A stretch of 33,381 nucleotides of DNA, from positions 1 to 33,381 of the forward strand of contig JAHJAM010000015.1 in the NCBI GenBank assembly GCA_018814025.1. The letters run 5' to 3'. This document shows positions 7,060-14,940 of the stretch, piece by piece. The position numbers were made by a program, and so were the translations under genes. Each line of letters begins with the position of its first letter. Position 1 is the first letter of the stretch. The notes under the pieces were generated by a model. That model was given only the letters and a program-made list of their open reading frames with translations, ran no database searches and was not told the DNA's origin. Source of the stretch: Patescibacteria group bacterium. GTDB taxonomy: Bacteria > Patescibacteriota > Patescibacteriia > UBA9934 > GWF2-40-263.

Positions 7060-8064
7060 TTATTTGTTTGAATAATTCTTCACATAATACTCTTGATACT
7101 CCCCGCTTTTGCAGCGGTCAACCCAGTCTTGATTCTTCTGATACCAATCAATGGTCTTTTGCAGACCTTCTTCAAGCTTGATGCGGGGTTCCCAGCTAAG
7201 TTCGTTGCGGGCTTTGGTGAAATTGATGGCGTAACGGCGATCGTGCCCGGGCCGATCCTTAACATATTCGATTAATGTTTCGTCTTTGCCCATGAGCGCA
7301 ATCAGGCCGCGGATGAGTTCCAGATTGGGAATTTCGCAATTGCCGCCCAGGCAATAGGTTTCGCCAAGCCGGCCGCGGTGCAAAATTAAATCCACGCCCC
7401 GGGCATGATCTTCGACGTGAATCCAGTCGCGAATTTGCTGACCGTCACCGTAGACCGGTACGCGTTCATCATTTAACAATTTGGAAATAAACAGCGGAAT
7501 GAGTTTTTCCGGAAACTGATAAGGACCGTAATTATTAGAACAATTGGAAATCGTGGCCGCGATTTTGTGGGTGTGAATATAGCTGCGCACCAAATGATCA
7601 GCCGCGGCTTTGGATGCGGAATAGGGATTTTTCGGATTGTAAGGTGTGTGTTCGTTGAAGGGCGGATCGTTGGGTCCGAGTGCGCCAAATACTTCATCCG
7701 TGGAAATATGGTGAAAGCGCTTTTTGAATTCCTTGGCCGCGTCCAGCAAATTCAAGGTCCCCAGTACGTTGGTTTTCACAAAATCAGCCGCACCCAGGAT
7801 AGCACGGTCCACGTGAGTTTCGGCCGCGAAGTGGACAATGGCGTCGACGTCTTTAACCAAGTCGAAAACTAAATCCCGGTCGCAGATATCGCCTTTGACG
7901 AACTGGTAGCGAGGATCCTGATCCAAACTTTTTAAATTTTCCAAATTCCCGGCGTAGGTCAGCTTGTCCAAATTAACAATGTCGTATTCCGGATGAACAC
8001 GACGCAAGTAATGGATAAAGTTAGAACCGATAAAACCGGCACCGCCGGTGACCAGAAGTTTCAT
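7060..8064 (-). CDS. rmlB: dTDP-glucose 4,6-dehydratase
   Basis: A 334-aa enzyme that would convert dTDP-glucose to dTDP-4-keto-6-deoxyglucose. Rossmann motif GGAGFIGSN begins at residue 7; DKLTYAGN follows at 33-40; the catalytic TDE triad is T122-D123-E124; YSASK gives Y148 and K152. SNNYGPYQFPEKLIP, DWIHVEDHARGV and DRPGHDRRYAI are hallmark RmlB segments. Start chosen at 8064 because MKLLVTGGAGF is the family N-terminus; the 20 codons upstream overlap a palindromic repeat. Neighbours are the NRS/ER enzyme downstream and a HIT protein upstream, with a 133-bp gap holding two palindromes. Confidence 0.96.
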   Translation of the reverse strand: MKLLVTGGAGFIGSNFIHYLRRVHPEYDIVNLDKLTYAGNLENLKSLDQDPRYQFVKGDICDRDLVFDLVKDVDAIVHFAAETHVDRAILGAADFVKTNVLGTLNLLDAAKEFKKRFHHISTDEVFGALGPNDPPFNEHTPYNPKNPYSASKAAADHLVRSYIHTHKIAATISNCSNNYGPYQFPEKLIPLFISKLLNDERVPVYGDGQQIRDWIHVEDHARGVDLILHRGRLGETYCLGGNCEIPNLELIRGLIALMGKDETLIEYVKDRPGHDRRYAINFTKARNELSWEPRIKLEEGLQKTIDWYQKNQDWVDRCKSGEYQEYYVKNYSNK

Positions 8065-8082
8065 AGGACAATGGAATCTAAT

Positions 8083-8140
8083 ACCACAACCCGGTTGTGG
8101 TTTTGTGGTTGTACCATACCACAACCGGGTTGTGGTATGG
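8083..8140. repeat. Pair of ACCACAACC / GGTTGTGGT palindromes
   Basis: Two perfect odd-length palindromes with the same core: 8083-8101 (9+1+9) and 8114-8140 (13+1+13, arm CCATACCACAACC). A partial arm (TTGTGGTTGTACC) lies between them. A third copy is at 31810-31834. No T-run follows, so simple terminator function is unlikely. They sit 20 nt upstream of the rmlB start. Confidence 0.85.
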
Positions 8141-8197
8141 ATTCACAAAGAGCTTAATATTTTCAGCTTATTTCAGCAAATATGCGGGATCAGATGG

Positions 8198-8602
8198 TCA
8201 AAGCCTTTGCTTGATCTGATCCGCGATAGCTTGAAAGTCCGGGTGTTCATCCGAACCTTGCCAAATTTCATGTCCGTCCGCGGGAAAGCGCGGCATGATG
8301 TGCAGGTGGGTGTGAAAAATCACTTGGCCGGCGCCGCGGCCGACGTTGAAGCCGAGGTTGAAGGATTCCGCGCCCACGGCTTTCAGGATGCCGGGCGCGA
8401 TTTTTTGCGCGACTTTGATTAAGTGGCACATATCCGCTTCCGAGGACTTCAGAAAATTTTCCTGGTGCGCTTTGGGAATGACCAAAGTATGGCCAGGATT
8501 GATGGGTCGGATATCCAAAAAGGCGAAAGCCAAATCGTCTTCGTAGATTTTATGAGCCGGCATTTGGCCGGCAATGATTTTGCAGAAGATGCAGTCATTC
8601 AT
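8198..8602 (-). CDS. HIT-family nucleotide-binding hydrolase
   Basis: A 134-aa histidine triad protein. The triad HTHLHIMPR is at residues 97-105 (H97, H99, H101), with the family's NPGHTLVIPKAH at 35-46. C4 and C7 form the N-terminal CxxC seen in zinc-binding Hint proteins. The family hydrolyses purine-nucleoside phosphoramidates or dinucleoside polyphosphates in the cytoplasm. It lies in a cluster of sugar-nucleotide and membrane genes, but a functional link is not evident. The start is preceded by a C/T-rich tract on its coding strand and no Shine-Dalgarno. Confidence 0.95.
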   Translation of the reverse strand: MNDCIFCKIIAGQMPAHKIYEDDLAFAFLDIRPINPGHTLVIPKAHQENFLKSSEADMCHLIKVAQKIAPGILKAVGAESFNLGFNVGRGAGQVIFHTHLHIMPRFPADGHEIWQGSDEHPDFQAIADQIKQRL

Positions 8603-8638
8603 AGGGGTAGGTAGGGTAATAGTAGGTAGGGTTAGGGG
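8603..8638 (-). promoter_or_regulatory. Pyrimidine-rich start-proximal spacer (ACCCTACCTAC repeats)
   Basis: On the coding strand, two copies of ACCCTACCTAC precede the HIT ATG. The 14-mer GGTAGGTAGGGTAA (plus strand 8606-8619) recurs exactly at 19588-19601, before the DPM-like gene. Role unknown. Confidence 0.5.
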
Positions 8639-9001
8639 CTAGGTTCTGATAATTCTTAAGAAGATGAGGGGCGCGGCCGCGGCCAGCAAAGACATCAGGA
8701 TGCGGTATTCGGCAAAGCCCGCGCCCAGCCGCCAAGTCAAGACAAAAAGTACAACACCGAAGATGATCGCGCAAACATGCTGAATCAGCCAGTGATCGTT
8801 AAAGTCTTTCAGGCGGCCGGCCCACCAAAACCCGAAAATGATGGCCGCAAGCAGGAACAGATGAATGGAAAAATAGCGCGAGGCAAAACCCGGACGCAGA
8901 ACTTCGGCCAAGGCGAACAATAGATAAGAAATCAGACTGGTGAGAAAACCGGTTTTGGCCAGAGTCGATTGCCAAGCGGATCCATGGCTGAAAATATGCA
9001 T
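8639..9001 (-). CDS. Small polytopic membrane protein of unknown function
   Basis: A 120-aa hydrophobic protein with about four predicted membrane segments (residues about 18-37, 44-61, 73-90 and 99-116) and a short N-terminal region (MHIFSHGSAWQ). I recognise no family. Its ATG lies 1 nt after the stop of the gene ending at 9003, so translation is probably coupled to that extracytoplasmic protein. It may form a complex with it or assist export. Confidence 0.7.
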   Translation of the reverse strand: MHIFSHGSAWQSTLAKTGFLTSLISYLLFALAEVLRPGFASRYFSIHLFLLAAIIFGFWWAGRLKDFNDHWLIQHVCAIIFGVVLFVLTWRLGAGFAEYRILMSLLAAAAPLIFLRIIRT

Positions 9002-9002
9002 A

Positions 9003-10454
9003 TTATTTGAGGAAATAATTGAAGATGTCGCGCAAACTGAAAGGCTCGCGGGTCAAAGTGAGATTGATCCGGCCGATGTCCACGCGGCCGCCGGATTCGC
9101 GAATGCCGGGAATGGAAAAGGCCAGCTTCCAAGTGCCGTCAGCCACGTAGACGAGTTTTTGCGTGTCGAACACCGCGCGCGCCACATACCAATCCCCCGC
9201 TTGCGCCGGGGGCGCGTAACGGGCGATGACATAATTGATATCCAATTTATCCAAATCCGTGCTCGGACTAAGACGCACCGGGTCGGGATTGAAAAACTGA
9301 TCCGGCGAAAAGGCAACATGGCCGTTGGATTGATAGATCACGTCGCTCTTGGGCAAAGTAATTTTCACCACGCCCGGATCCTTAACCAAATGCCGATACT
9401 GCTCATAAGGCGCGCTCAAATCCACCCTTTGCTGATTAACCAAAATGGTTTGCAAACCCTCAACATGATGAGTCTGAAAACCCAAATCCTTGGCTTCAGT
9501 CCAAAGATTAACCGGCCGAGGCGCGGGCTGATAGCCGACTTCGTCGGCCAGATACAAGTTGTTCAGAAAAACGATTTTCTGCTGGGGGGTGGTAAACGAA
9601 CGGAAAAAGATATCGCGCGGGGCGCGCAATTCAATTTTGTAAACGCCTTCGGGCAAATTCGGCACATTGAGGTTGAGCTGCTGGCGTTCGCCGGGCCGGG
9701 CGTCATCGGACAGATTGCCGTCATCAGCCGCGCGCACTTCGGCCACGGGCCGGCCTTGCTCGTTAAAAACCAAAGCCATGACCGGATCCGCGCCCGCTTC
9801 CCGATTCATGTCCATGAAAATAAAATCAAAATTCAGAGTTTCGTCTTTCAGATAAGTCTTGATCTCATGAAAACCGCGCAGGCTGACCTCGACGGTTTGC
9901 GGGACGCTTGAGGGCCGATAGTTTTTGATCAGATAGGGCTGATCCAGCTGGAATTGATAAGCCGCGATTTCGTGGCGCGGCGGCGGGTCAGCCAAAAAAT
10001 CCGCCAGGCTGGCGTAAACGGGTTGGCGCTGGAGCAAAATCAAATCGCCATCAACCAGGCGCGGCCAAGCCAGATCATCGATAATTTTATTTTGCAACGG
10101 CTGCAGATCATAAACTTCCTGATTGATTTGGGCCAAGCCGCCCAGTTCCACAATCGGATTATCTTCGTTCTTGAACCAGACCTCGGCTTCGAGCGTATTG
10201 AAACCGCGATGCGGGTGCACGAAAAAGAAAACCGGGTCATCGATAATGGGCTGAACCGGGTCGCCGGCTGAGTCGGGCTGAACGATTTGGACGCGCGCAT
10301 CCGGCAGGAGCCGATCAATAAACGGCGAGGGCTGGTCAATCCGGTGCTCAATCACAAACCGGCCATCCGGCACGATTTCTTGATTCAAAAGCCAGCCGAA
10401 GAGGGCGATCGGAATGGCGATGATGAGAAGTTGAAGGAGACGGGTGAGGAACAT
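9003..10454 (-). CDS. Membrane-anchored extracytoplasmic protein of unknown function
   Basis: A 483-aa protein with one N-terminal membrane segment (about residues 6-24, LLQLLIIAIPIALFGWLL) and a large soluble outer domain. The domain is beta-rich with many acidic and aromatic residues and almost no cysteine. Recurring blocks such as VEVSLRGFHEIKTYL, VYKIELRAP and LAFSIPG suggest stacked beta-sandwich domains. I see no catalytic motif. It sits between the GT-C glycosyltransferase (53-nt gap) and the small membrane protein (1-nt gap), so a role in surface polymer transfer or assembly is possible but unproven. The ATG is preceded by CCCCCTCAACCCC rather than a Shine-Dalgarno. Confidence 0.75.
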   Translation of the reverse strand: MFLTRLLQLLIIAIPIALFGWLLNQEIVPDGRFVIEHRIDQPSPFIDRLLPDARVQIVQPDSAGDPVQPIIDDPVFFFVHPHRGFNTLEAEVWFKNEDNPIVELGGLAQINQEVYDLQPLQNKIIDDLAWPRLVDGDLILLQRQPVYASLADFLADPPPRHEIAAYQFQLDQPYLIKNYRPSSVPQTVEVSLRGFHEIKTYLKDETLNFDFIFMDMNREAGADPVMALVFNEQGRPVAEVRAADDGNLSDDARPGERQQLNLNVPNLPEGVYKIELRAPRDIFFRSFTTPQQKIVFLNNLYLADEVGYQPAPRPVNLWTEAKDLGFQTHHVEGLQTILVNQQRVDLSAPYEQYRHLVKDPGVVKITLPKSDVIYQSNGHVAFSPDQFFNPDPVRLSPSTDLDKLDINYVIARYAPPAQAGDWYVARAVFDTQKLVYVADGTWKLAFSIPGIRESGGRVDIGRINLTLTREPFSLRDIFNYFLK

Positions 10455-10507
10455 GGGGTTGAGGGGGTTAGGCCTCGACTGGCGACTCGGCCAGGTGGTT
10501 AAGGGGT

Positions 10508-12175
10508 TTATCGACTGATTCGGTACAATGATTCGGCGTCGAAAGTCTTGACGAGTTCAATCTGCAGGCCGTCTTTTAATTTTACTTCATTTAAATATTC
10601 GAGGTCTTTATCCGGCAAAGTCACGCCGTAATAATACAGCGGGGCTTGTTTTAGCATGGCCGGCATAAATTGATACGTCACTTCGCTGCGCAAAGGCACG
10701 CGCACGCGGCGCTCGGGAAAGAAAATCTTGTCCGCATAATCGACAATGACAATCGAATCCGGTTCGGTCAGGGCCAGCACTTGCTGTTTGATTTGGGCGG
10801 ATCGCTCCAAAGTCGCGGCCGCGGCCAGCAAGCCGTCGCCCGGGGTATAAAAAACTTGATGCAGGCTTAAAGCAAAACTCATGGCCAGAAAAAGAATCAC
10901 GGCCAGATTTTGCACGCGAACGCCTTTGAGCTTTTGGACCAGCCAGAGAATGCCCAAGGCCGAAAACGGCGTGGAAAATAGATAAATGGGCAGCCAATAG
11001 CGCACGTAGGAATTGGCCAAAGTAATGGAGTTGGGATCCGGATTATCATGAAAGGCCCAGCTGCCGTAAAGCAAAATCAGCCAAGCGGAAATGGCCAAAC
11101 CGGTCCACAAATAGGTTTTAGCCGGGAGCTGTTTTCTTTCGGCGCGAGTGAGAAAACTCAATAAGCCGAGCACGGCGAAAATGGTCAGCCACCAAAATAA
11201 CGACAAGCCGTATGAGCTGAGATGGCGCAAGATGTTCCGCGGATGCAGGCCAAAAGGCAGAACCGGTGAAAGCGCGGCTTGCAGCTGCTCCCAGGTTTGG
11301 TTCAAAGCGGCATTGGCAAAAGCCGGCGGCTCGGGCGGGACTGATTCGACAATTTCCGGACCAACTGGCTCGACCGTGTAACCGGTCAGAAAAACGTGGC
11401 CATAGGTTTGATGGTTAAAATAGAGCATGGGCAGCAGGGCCAAGACCACGCCCAGGGCGGCCGTGACCCAGACGCGCCAGGAAACAGTCCGACGATAAAA
11501 CAAGTAGGCCACGGCCAAACCCAAGGCCAGCCAGATAACTTCGGAGCTGCGAACAAACACGGCCAAGCCCAAACACAGACCGGCCAAGAAAGGATCGACC
11601 AAGCTGATCAAAGCGGATGGGTTTTTTCGAAACCAGGTTTTCAAAGGCCGGGCCGTGAACAAATACAGGCCGAAGATCAGCAAGCTCACAAACAAGACAT
11701 TGTGCATAAACGGCCGAGCCGAGTAATACCACCAGGCCGGATGGCAGGCCAAAAGCAAGCTGGAAATTAAAGCAATCTGCGGGCTGAATATGCGGCGCAC
11801 AATGCCAAACCAAGCCAGGACAGCGAGAAAAGCGAAAAAAGCCGTGAGGTAAGGCAAGATATTGGGAGTGGAAACCGCGGCCAGGGCGCCATATAACACG
11901 GGCAGGCCCAGAAAGCTGCCGGGCAAGAGCCGGCCATTGAGGGAAAGCAGGCTGCGCGGATGCAAAATATCAGACAAGACCAGGTTCAGAGGCTCGGCCG
12001 CGGCTAATTGTCCGGACTCGGCGAATTGCCGGGTGAAAAAAACGTTCGCTGATTCGTCCGGGGACAAATGCAAGTTTGATGACCAAATCAAGGTCAGAGA
12101 ACCCAAAAAGACCGCGCCGGCGAACACGGCGAGAACCAACAGGTGCGAGAACAATGGTTTTGAAGTTTTTGACAT
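10508..12175 (-). CDS. GT-C type membrane glycosyltransferase (PMT/ArnT-like)
   Basis: A 555-aa protein with about a dozen hydrophobic segments. The first (about residues 10-30) is followed by a loop with LSPDESANVFFTRQF, the acidic D-E pair typical of the first outer loop of GT-C enzymes, which take sugars from polyprenyl phosphates. About 100 residues at the C-terminus form a soluble outer domain. Start set at 12175 (MSKTSKPLF) because upstream codons overlap the phosphatidyltransferase gene, whose stop is 1 nt away. It could glycosylate surface proteins or lipids with sugars supplied by the neighbouring pathway; the acceptor is unknown. Confidence 0.8.
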   Translation of the reverse strand: MSKTSKPLFSHLLVLAVFAGAVFLGSLTLIWSSNLHLSPDESANVFFTRQFAESGQLAAAEPLNLVLSDILHPRSLLSLNGRLLPGSFLGLPVLYGALAAVSTPNILPYLTAFFAFLAVLAWFGIVRRIFSPQIALISSLLLACHPAWWYYSARPFMHNVLFVSLLIFGLYLFTARPLKTWFRKNPSALISLVDPFLAGLCLGLAVFVRSSEVIWLALGLAVAYLFYRRTVSWRVWVTAALGVVLALLPMLYFNHQTYGHVFLTGYTVEPVGPEIVESVPPEPPAFANAALNQTWEQLQAALSPVLPFGLHPRNILRHLSSYGLSLFWWLTIFAVLGLLSFLTRAERKQLPAKTYLWTGLAISAWLILLYGSWAFHDNPDPNSITLANSYVRYWLPIYLFSTPFSALGILWLVQKLKGVRVQNLAVILFLAMSFALSLHQVFYTPGDGLLAAAATLERSAQIKQQVLALTEPDSIVIVDYADKIFFPERRVRVPLRSEVTYQFMPAMLKQAPLYYYGVTLPDKDLEYLNEVKLKDGLQIELVKTFDAESLYRISR

Positions 12176-12176
12176 G

Positions 12177-12758
12177 TTAGAAACCGTAGGTGAACAGGCT
12201 GATGACCGCAAAGAGGATGGCCAGAGACAAAGTGCCGACGGAAACCGGAATAAATAAATCAAACCCGGACCAGACCGCGAGCAAGAGGATAAACACCCCG
12301 GCCACTTGCAAGCACATCTTGGTTTTACCAAATATGTTGGCGCTGACAATCCCGCCGCGCAGTTTGTGCCGATAAGCGCCGACCACAATCAACACTTCCA
12401 GAAAAATGATAATGATGCTGAAAATCGGATTAATGTATTTGATGACAATAAACAGGATTAAGGAGCTGATTAACAATTTGTCGGCAATGGGATCGTAAAG
12501 CGTGCCCCACTCGGTGATCTGGGAGCGCAAGCGCGCCAAGGATCCGTCTAAGGCATCGGAAAAAGACACGATCAAAAATAAAATCACGCCCACGGAGTAA
12601 TGCTCGTACAATAGAAAATAGATGACAAAAGGCGTGCTTAAGAAACGGAAAATCGTGAGCGCGTTGGGCGTGACGCAGGCGGGAACCAAGGGCACGATGG
12701 TGTACTTGAGCAAATAATCGTGCCAAAAGAGCTGTTTGGGGTCGCGCTTGAAAAGCAT
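12177..12758 (-). CDS. CDP-alcohol phosphatidyltransferase family protein
   Basis: A 193-aa integral membrane enzyme. The full signature is present: D68, D71-G72, A75-R76, G85, D89 and D93 in SDALDGSLARLRSQITEWG and TLYDPIAD. About five or six membrane segments surround it. The family swaps CMP of a CDP-linked lipid for an alcohol; PgsA, which makes phosphatidylglycerophosphate, is the commonest bacterial member, but other polar heads are possible. Start at 12758 is chosen because upstream codons overlap the divergent promoter. First gene of a run of seven minus-strand genes ending at 6122, and transcribed away from the membrane protein at 12789. Confidence 0.9.
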   Translation of the reverse strand: MLFKRDPKQLFWHDYLLKYTIVPLVPACVTPNALTIFRFLSTPFVIYFLLYEHYSVGVILFLIVSFSDALDGSLARLRSQITEWGTLYDPIADKLLISSLILFIVIKYINPIFSIIIIFLEVLIVVGAYRHKLRGGIVSANIFGKTKMCLQVAGVFILLLAVWSGFDLFIPVSVGTLSLAILFAVISLFTYGF

Positions 12759-12763
12759 ATTTG

Positions 12764-12772
12764 TGCTATAAT
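12764..12772 (+). promoter_or_regulatory. TG-extended -10 of the 12789 gene, overlapping a divergent start region
   Basis: TGCTATAAT on the plus strand (TATAAT at 12767-12772) lies 16 nt before the ATG at 12789, predicting a leader of about 10 nt. The same bases read TAATTATAG on the minus strand, about 12 nt before the start at 12758. Only 30 bp separate the two start codons, so both directions share one core. Confidence 0.55.
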
Positions 12773-12788
12773 TACCCAAGAATTTCCT

Positions 12789-14939
12789 ATGATCAAAGTG
12801 ATATCTAAGCTTCAGTCTAGCATTTTTACGCTCATTTTCCTAGCGCTTTTGGTCGCGAATGTTTATCTGTGGCAAATCGCCTGGCTCGGGGTCATTTTGC
12901 TGATTTGGTACGCGATTTATTTTGGTGCGCAATTGGGCCGAGCTTTGGCTCCGGATGAACATCCTTTTTTGCAATGGTGGCTGGGCGGATTTTGGCTGAT
13001 TTCGGGCTTAATGCTAGCGGGCAGCGGAATTTACTATTTGGCTGAGATTTCCCAGCTGACCTCGATGGTGACGGCGCTGTTAAGCGTGCCCGTGGTTTTA
13101 TGGCTGGGCGGACGGAGCCAAACCAGTTTTTGGCACCGGTTCCATAATTTATGGCAAGCGAAAGCCCATCGCATCCCGTCCTCGACTTGGCTGGCCACGG
13201 TGGTGATCATCTTTTGCTTGTACTTGGGTTTCTACTTGGCCGCGGCCGGGCAAGTCACCGAGGCGGTGCGCACGACCTGGATCAATCTGCCCACGGCTTT
13301 TTTCGTGGCGTTCGGCTTAGCCGGACTGATGCTGGGCGCGCAATTATGGCGCGGGCAAGAGCGAGCCATAAATATAGCGCTGGTCATGGCCCTGCTGTTC
13401 TTAGCCGTGTCCGTGGCGGCTTTCGTTTATCCGCTGGGTTTCGGTTTCGACTCATTCATTCATCAAATCACGGAAGAATACATCGCGGCTTTCGGCAGCG
13501 TCAGTCCCAAACCGCTTTATTACATCGGGCAATACAGCCTGGTGCTATTCAGCCACCAAGTTTTCGGACTGCCGGTGGCGCAGATTGATACTTGGTTATT
13601 GCCGATTTTAACCGCGGCCCTGCTGCCCGCGGCTTGGTACGGGGCGGCCGCGCATCTGCTGCGGGATCGGCGCGCGGCCACGGCCACGCTCTTGGGCATA
13701 TTTCTCATGCCCTTGTCCGCGTTGATCGTGACCACGCCGCAAGGCTTGGCCAATTTGTGGATTCTGTTAACCGTGCTGGCCGCGGTCCCCTACCTGGTCA
13801 ATCAAGAAAAACCGCGCGTGTTTTGGTTGTTGATCCCGGCTTTGGCCACTTTGGCCACGCATCCGATTGCGGGTTTGCCAATCTTATTGTTCGTGGTGCT
13901 CATTGCGGCCGAGCCGGCCAAAACTCATCCCAAACTTCAAGCCTGGGCGAAAATTTTATTTTGGCTGATTTTGATCCTGGGCAGCGTGGTTTTGCCGGCC
14001 AGCTTCGTGGCCAATTCTCTGCGCACCGCCGGCACTTGGGGTTTGGATTTATCAGCTTTGAATTTCAACTCCTTGGCCGCGGCTTTGCACTGGGATTTAT
14101 TTTTGGAAAATCGTTTTGAACCTTGGCTGGATTTTGCTTACTTGTACGGCTACAACTTGGCCGCGATCATCGGCTTGGTGGCGATTTTGGCTTGGTGGCG
14201 GCGGCGCGGCGCGGAGGGAAAATCACTACGGGTCTTGCTGGCCATGGCCGTGATTCTGCTGATTAATTATGTGTTCTTGATGACGGTGGTGGATTTTTCC
14301 TTCCTAATCGATTATGAGCGGCAGAATTACGCGGCGCGCCTGATCCCGATTATGACTTTCTTCTTGATCCCGCTGTTTATTTTGGGGCTGGGCCTGATGA
14401 TGAAGGCGCTGCAAACAAAACCCGTAGTTTTGAGAGTCGGGGTGATAGTTTTGCTGGCACTGCTGGCGACCGCATCCTTGTATGTCGCTTATCCGCGCGA
14501 TGACGCTTATGAGCGCGGGCACGGGTTCAACGTGGCGCAAAGCGATATCAACGCAGTGTACGCCATTGATCGAGAAGCCGCGGGCCAGCCTTACGCGGTT
14601 TTAGCCAATCAATCCGTGTCCGCGGCCGCGATCCGCTATCTGGGTTTCGAACACTATTACGGCGAGCTGTATTTCTACCCGATTCCGACCGGCGGCGAAC
14701 TGTACCAATTCTTTTTGGAGATGAATGTCAAACCGGATAAAAAAATAGCCCAAGGCGCCTTGGACTTAATTGCGGAACGCTGCGGTAACTGCGCGAGGCC
14801 GAAAATTTTATTTTACGTGGTCAACGATTATTGGTGGCAAGCGCCGCGCCTGATTGAAACCGGCAAGAGCACGGCGGACGCCTGGTTTTCCTTGGATCAA
14901 GGGCGCATCCATGTTTTCCGCTACCAGGCCGCGGAATAG
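12789..14939 (+). CDS. Large polytopic membrane protein, probable GT-C-like glycosyltransferase
   Basis: A 716-aa protein with about 14-16 hydrophobic segments and a C-terminal soluble region of about 120 residues. A conserved-looking GFDSFIHQITEEY segment sits in a loop around residue 220, similar to the acidic loops of GT-C enzymes, and SALIVTTPQGLANLW and ATHPIAGLP follow between helices. I cannot assign a family with certainty; a flippase or polymerase is also possible. An in-frame GTG at 12720 would place the promoter inside the gene, so the ATG at 12789 is preferred. Its stop lies 1 nt from the stop of the converging glycosyltransferase at 14941. Confidence 0.75.
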   Translation: MIKVISKLQSSIFTLIFLALLVANVYLWQIAWLGVILLIWYAIYFGAQLGRALAPDEHPFLQWWLGGFWLISGLMLAGSGIYYLAEISQLTSMVTALLSVPVVLWLGGRSQTSFWHRFHNLWQAKAHRIPSSTWLATVVIIFCLYLGFYLAAAGQVTEAVRTTWINLPTAFFVAFGLAGLMLGAQLWRGQERAINIALVMALLFLAVSVAAFVYPLGFGFDSFIHQITEEYIAAFGSVSPKPLYYIGQYSLVLFSHQVFGLPVAQIDTWLLPILTAALLPAAWYGAAAHLLRDRRAATATLLGIFLMPLSALIVTTPQGLANLWILLTVLAAVPYLVNQEKPRVFWLLIPALATLATHPIAGLPILLFVVLIAAEPAKTHPKLQAWAKILFWLILILGSVVLPASFVANSLRTAGTWGLDLSALNFNSLAAALHWDLFLENRFEPWLDFAYLYGYNLAAIIGLVAILAWWRRRGAEGKSLRVLLAMAVILLINYVFLMTVVDFSFLIDYERQNYAARLIPIMTFFLIPLFILGLGLMMKALQTKPVVLRVGVIVLLALLATASLYVAYPRDDAYERGHGFNVAQSDINAVYAIDREAAGQPYAVLANQSVSAAAIRYLGFEHYYGELYFYPIPTGGELYQFFLEMNVKPDKKIAQGALDLIAERCGNCARPKILFYVVNDYWWQAPRLIETGKSTADAWFSLDQGRIHVFRYQAAE

Positions 14940-14940
14940 C

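Noticed and set aside
8083-8140. CRISPR array
   Set aside because: The palindromes are two adjacent copies of unequal length without regular spacers, and no cas genes are present.
8940-9911. Plus-strand open frame of 323 codons opposite the extracytoplasmic protein gene
   Set aside because: It is antisense to a gene with a clear signal anchor and operon context; the composition lacks a recognisable motif and it has no promoter or ribosome binding site.
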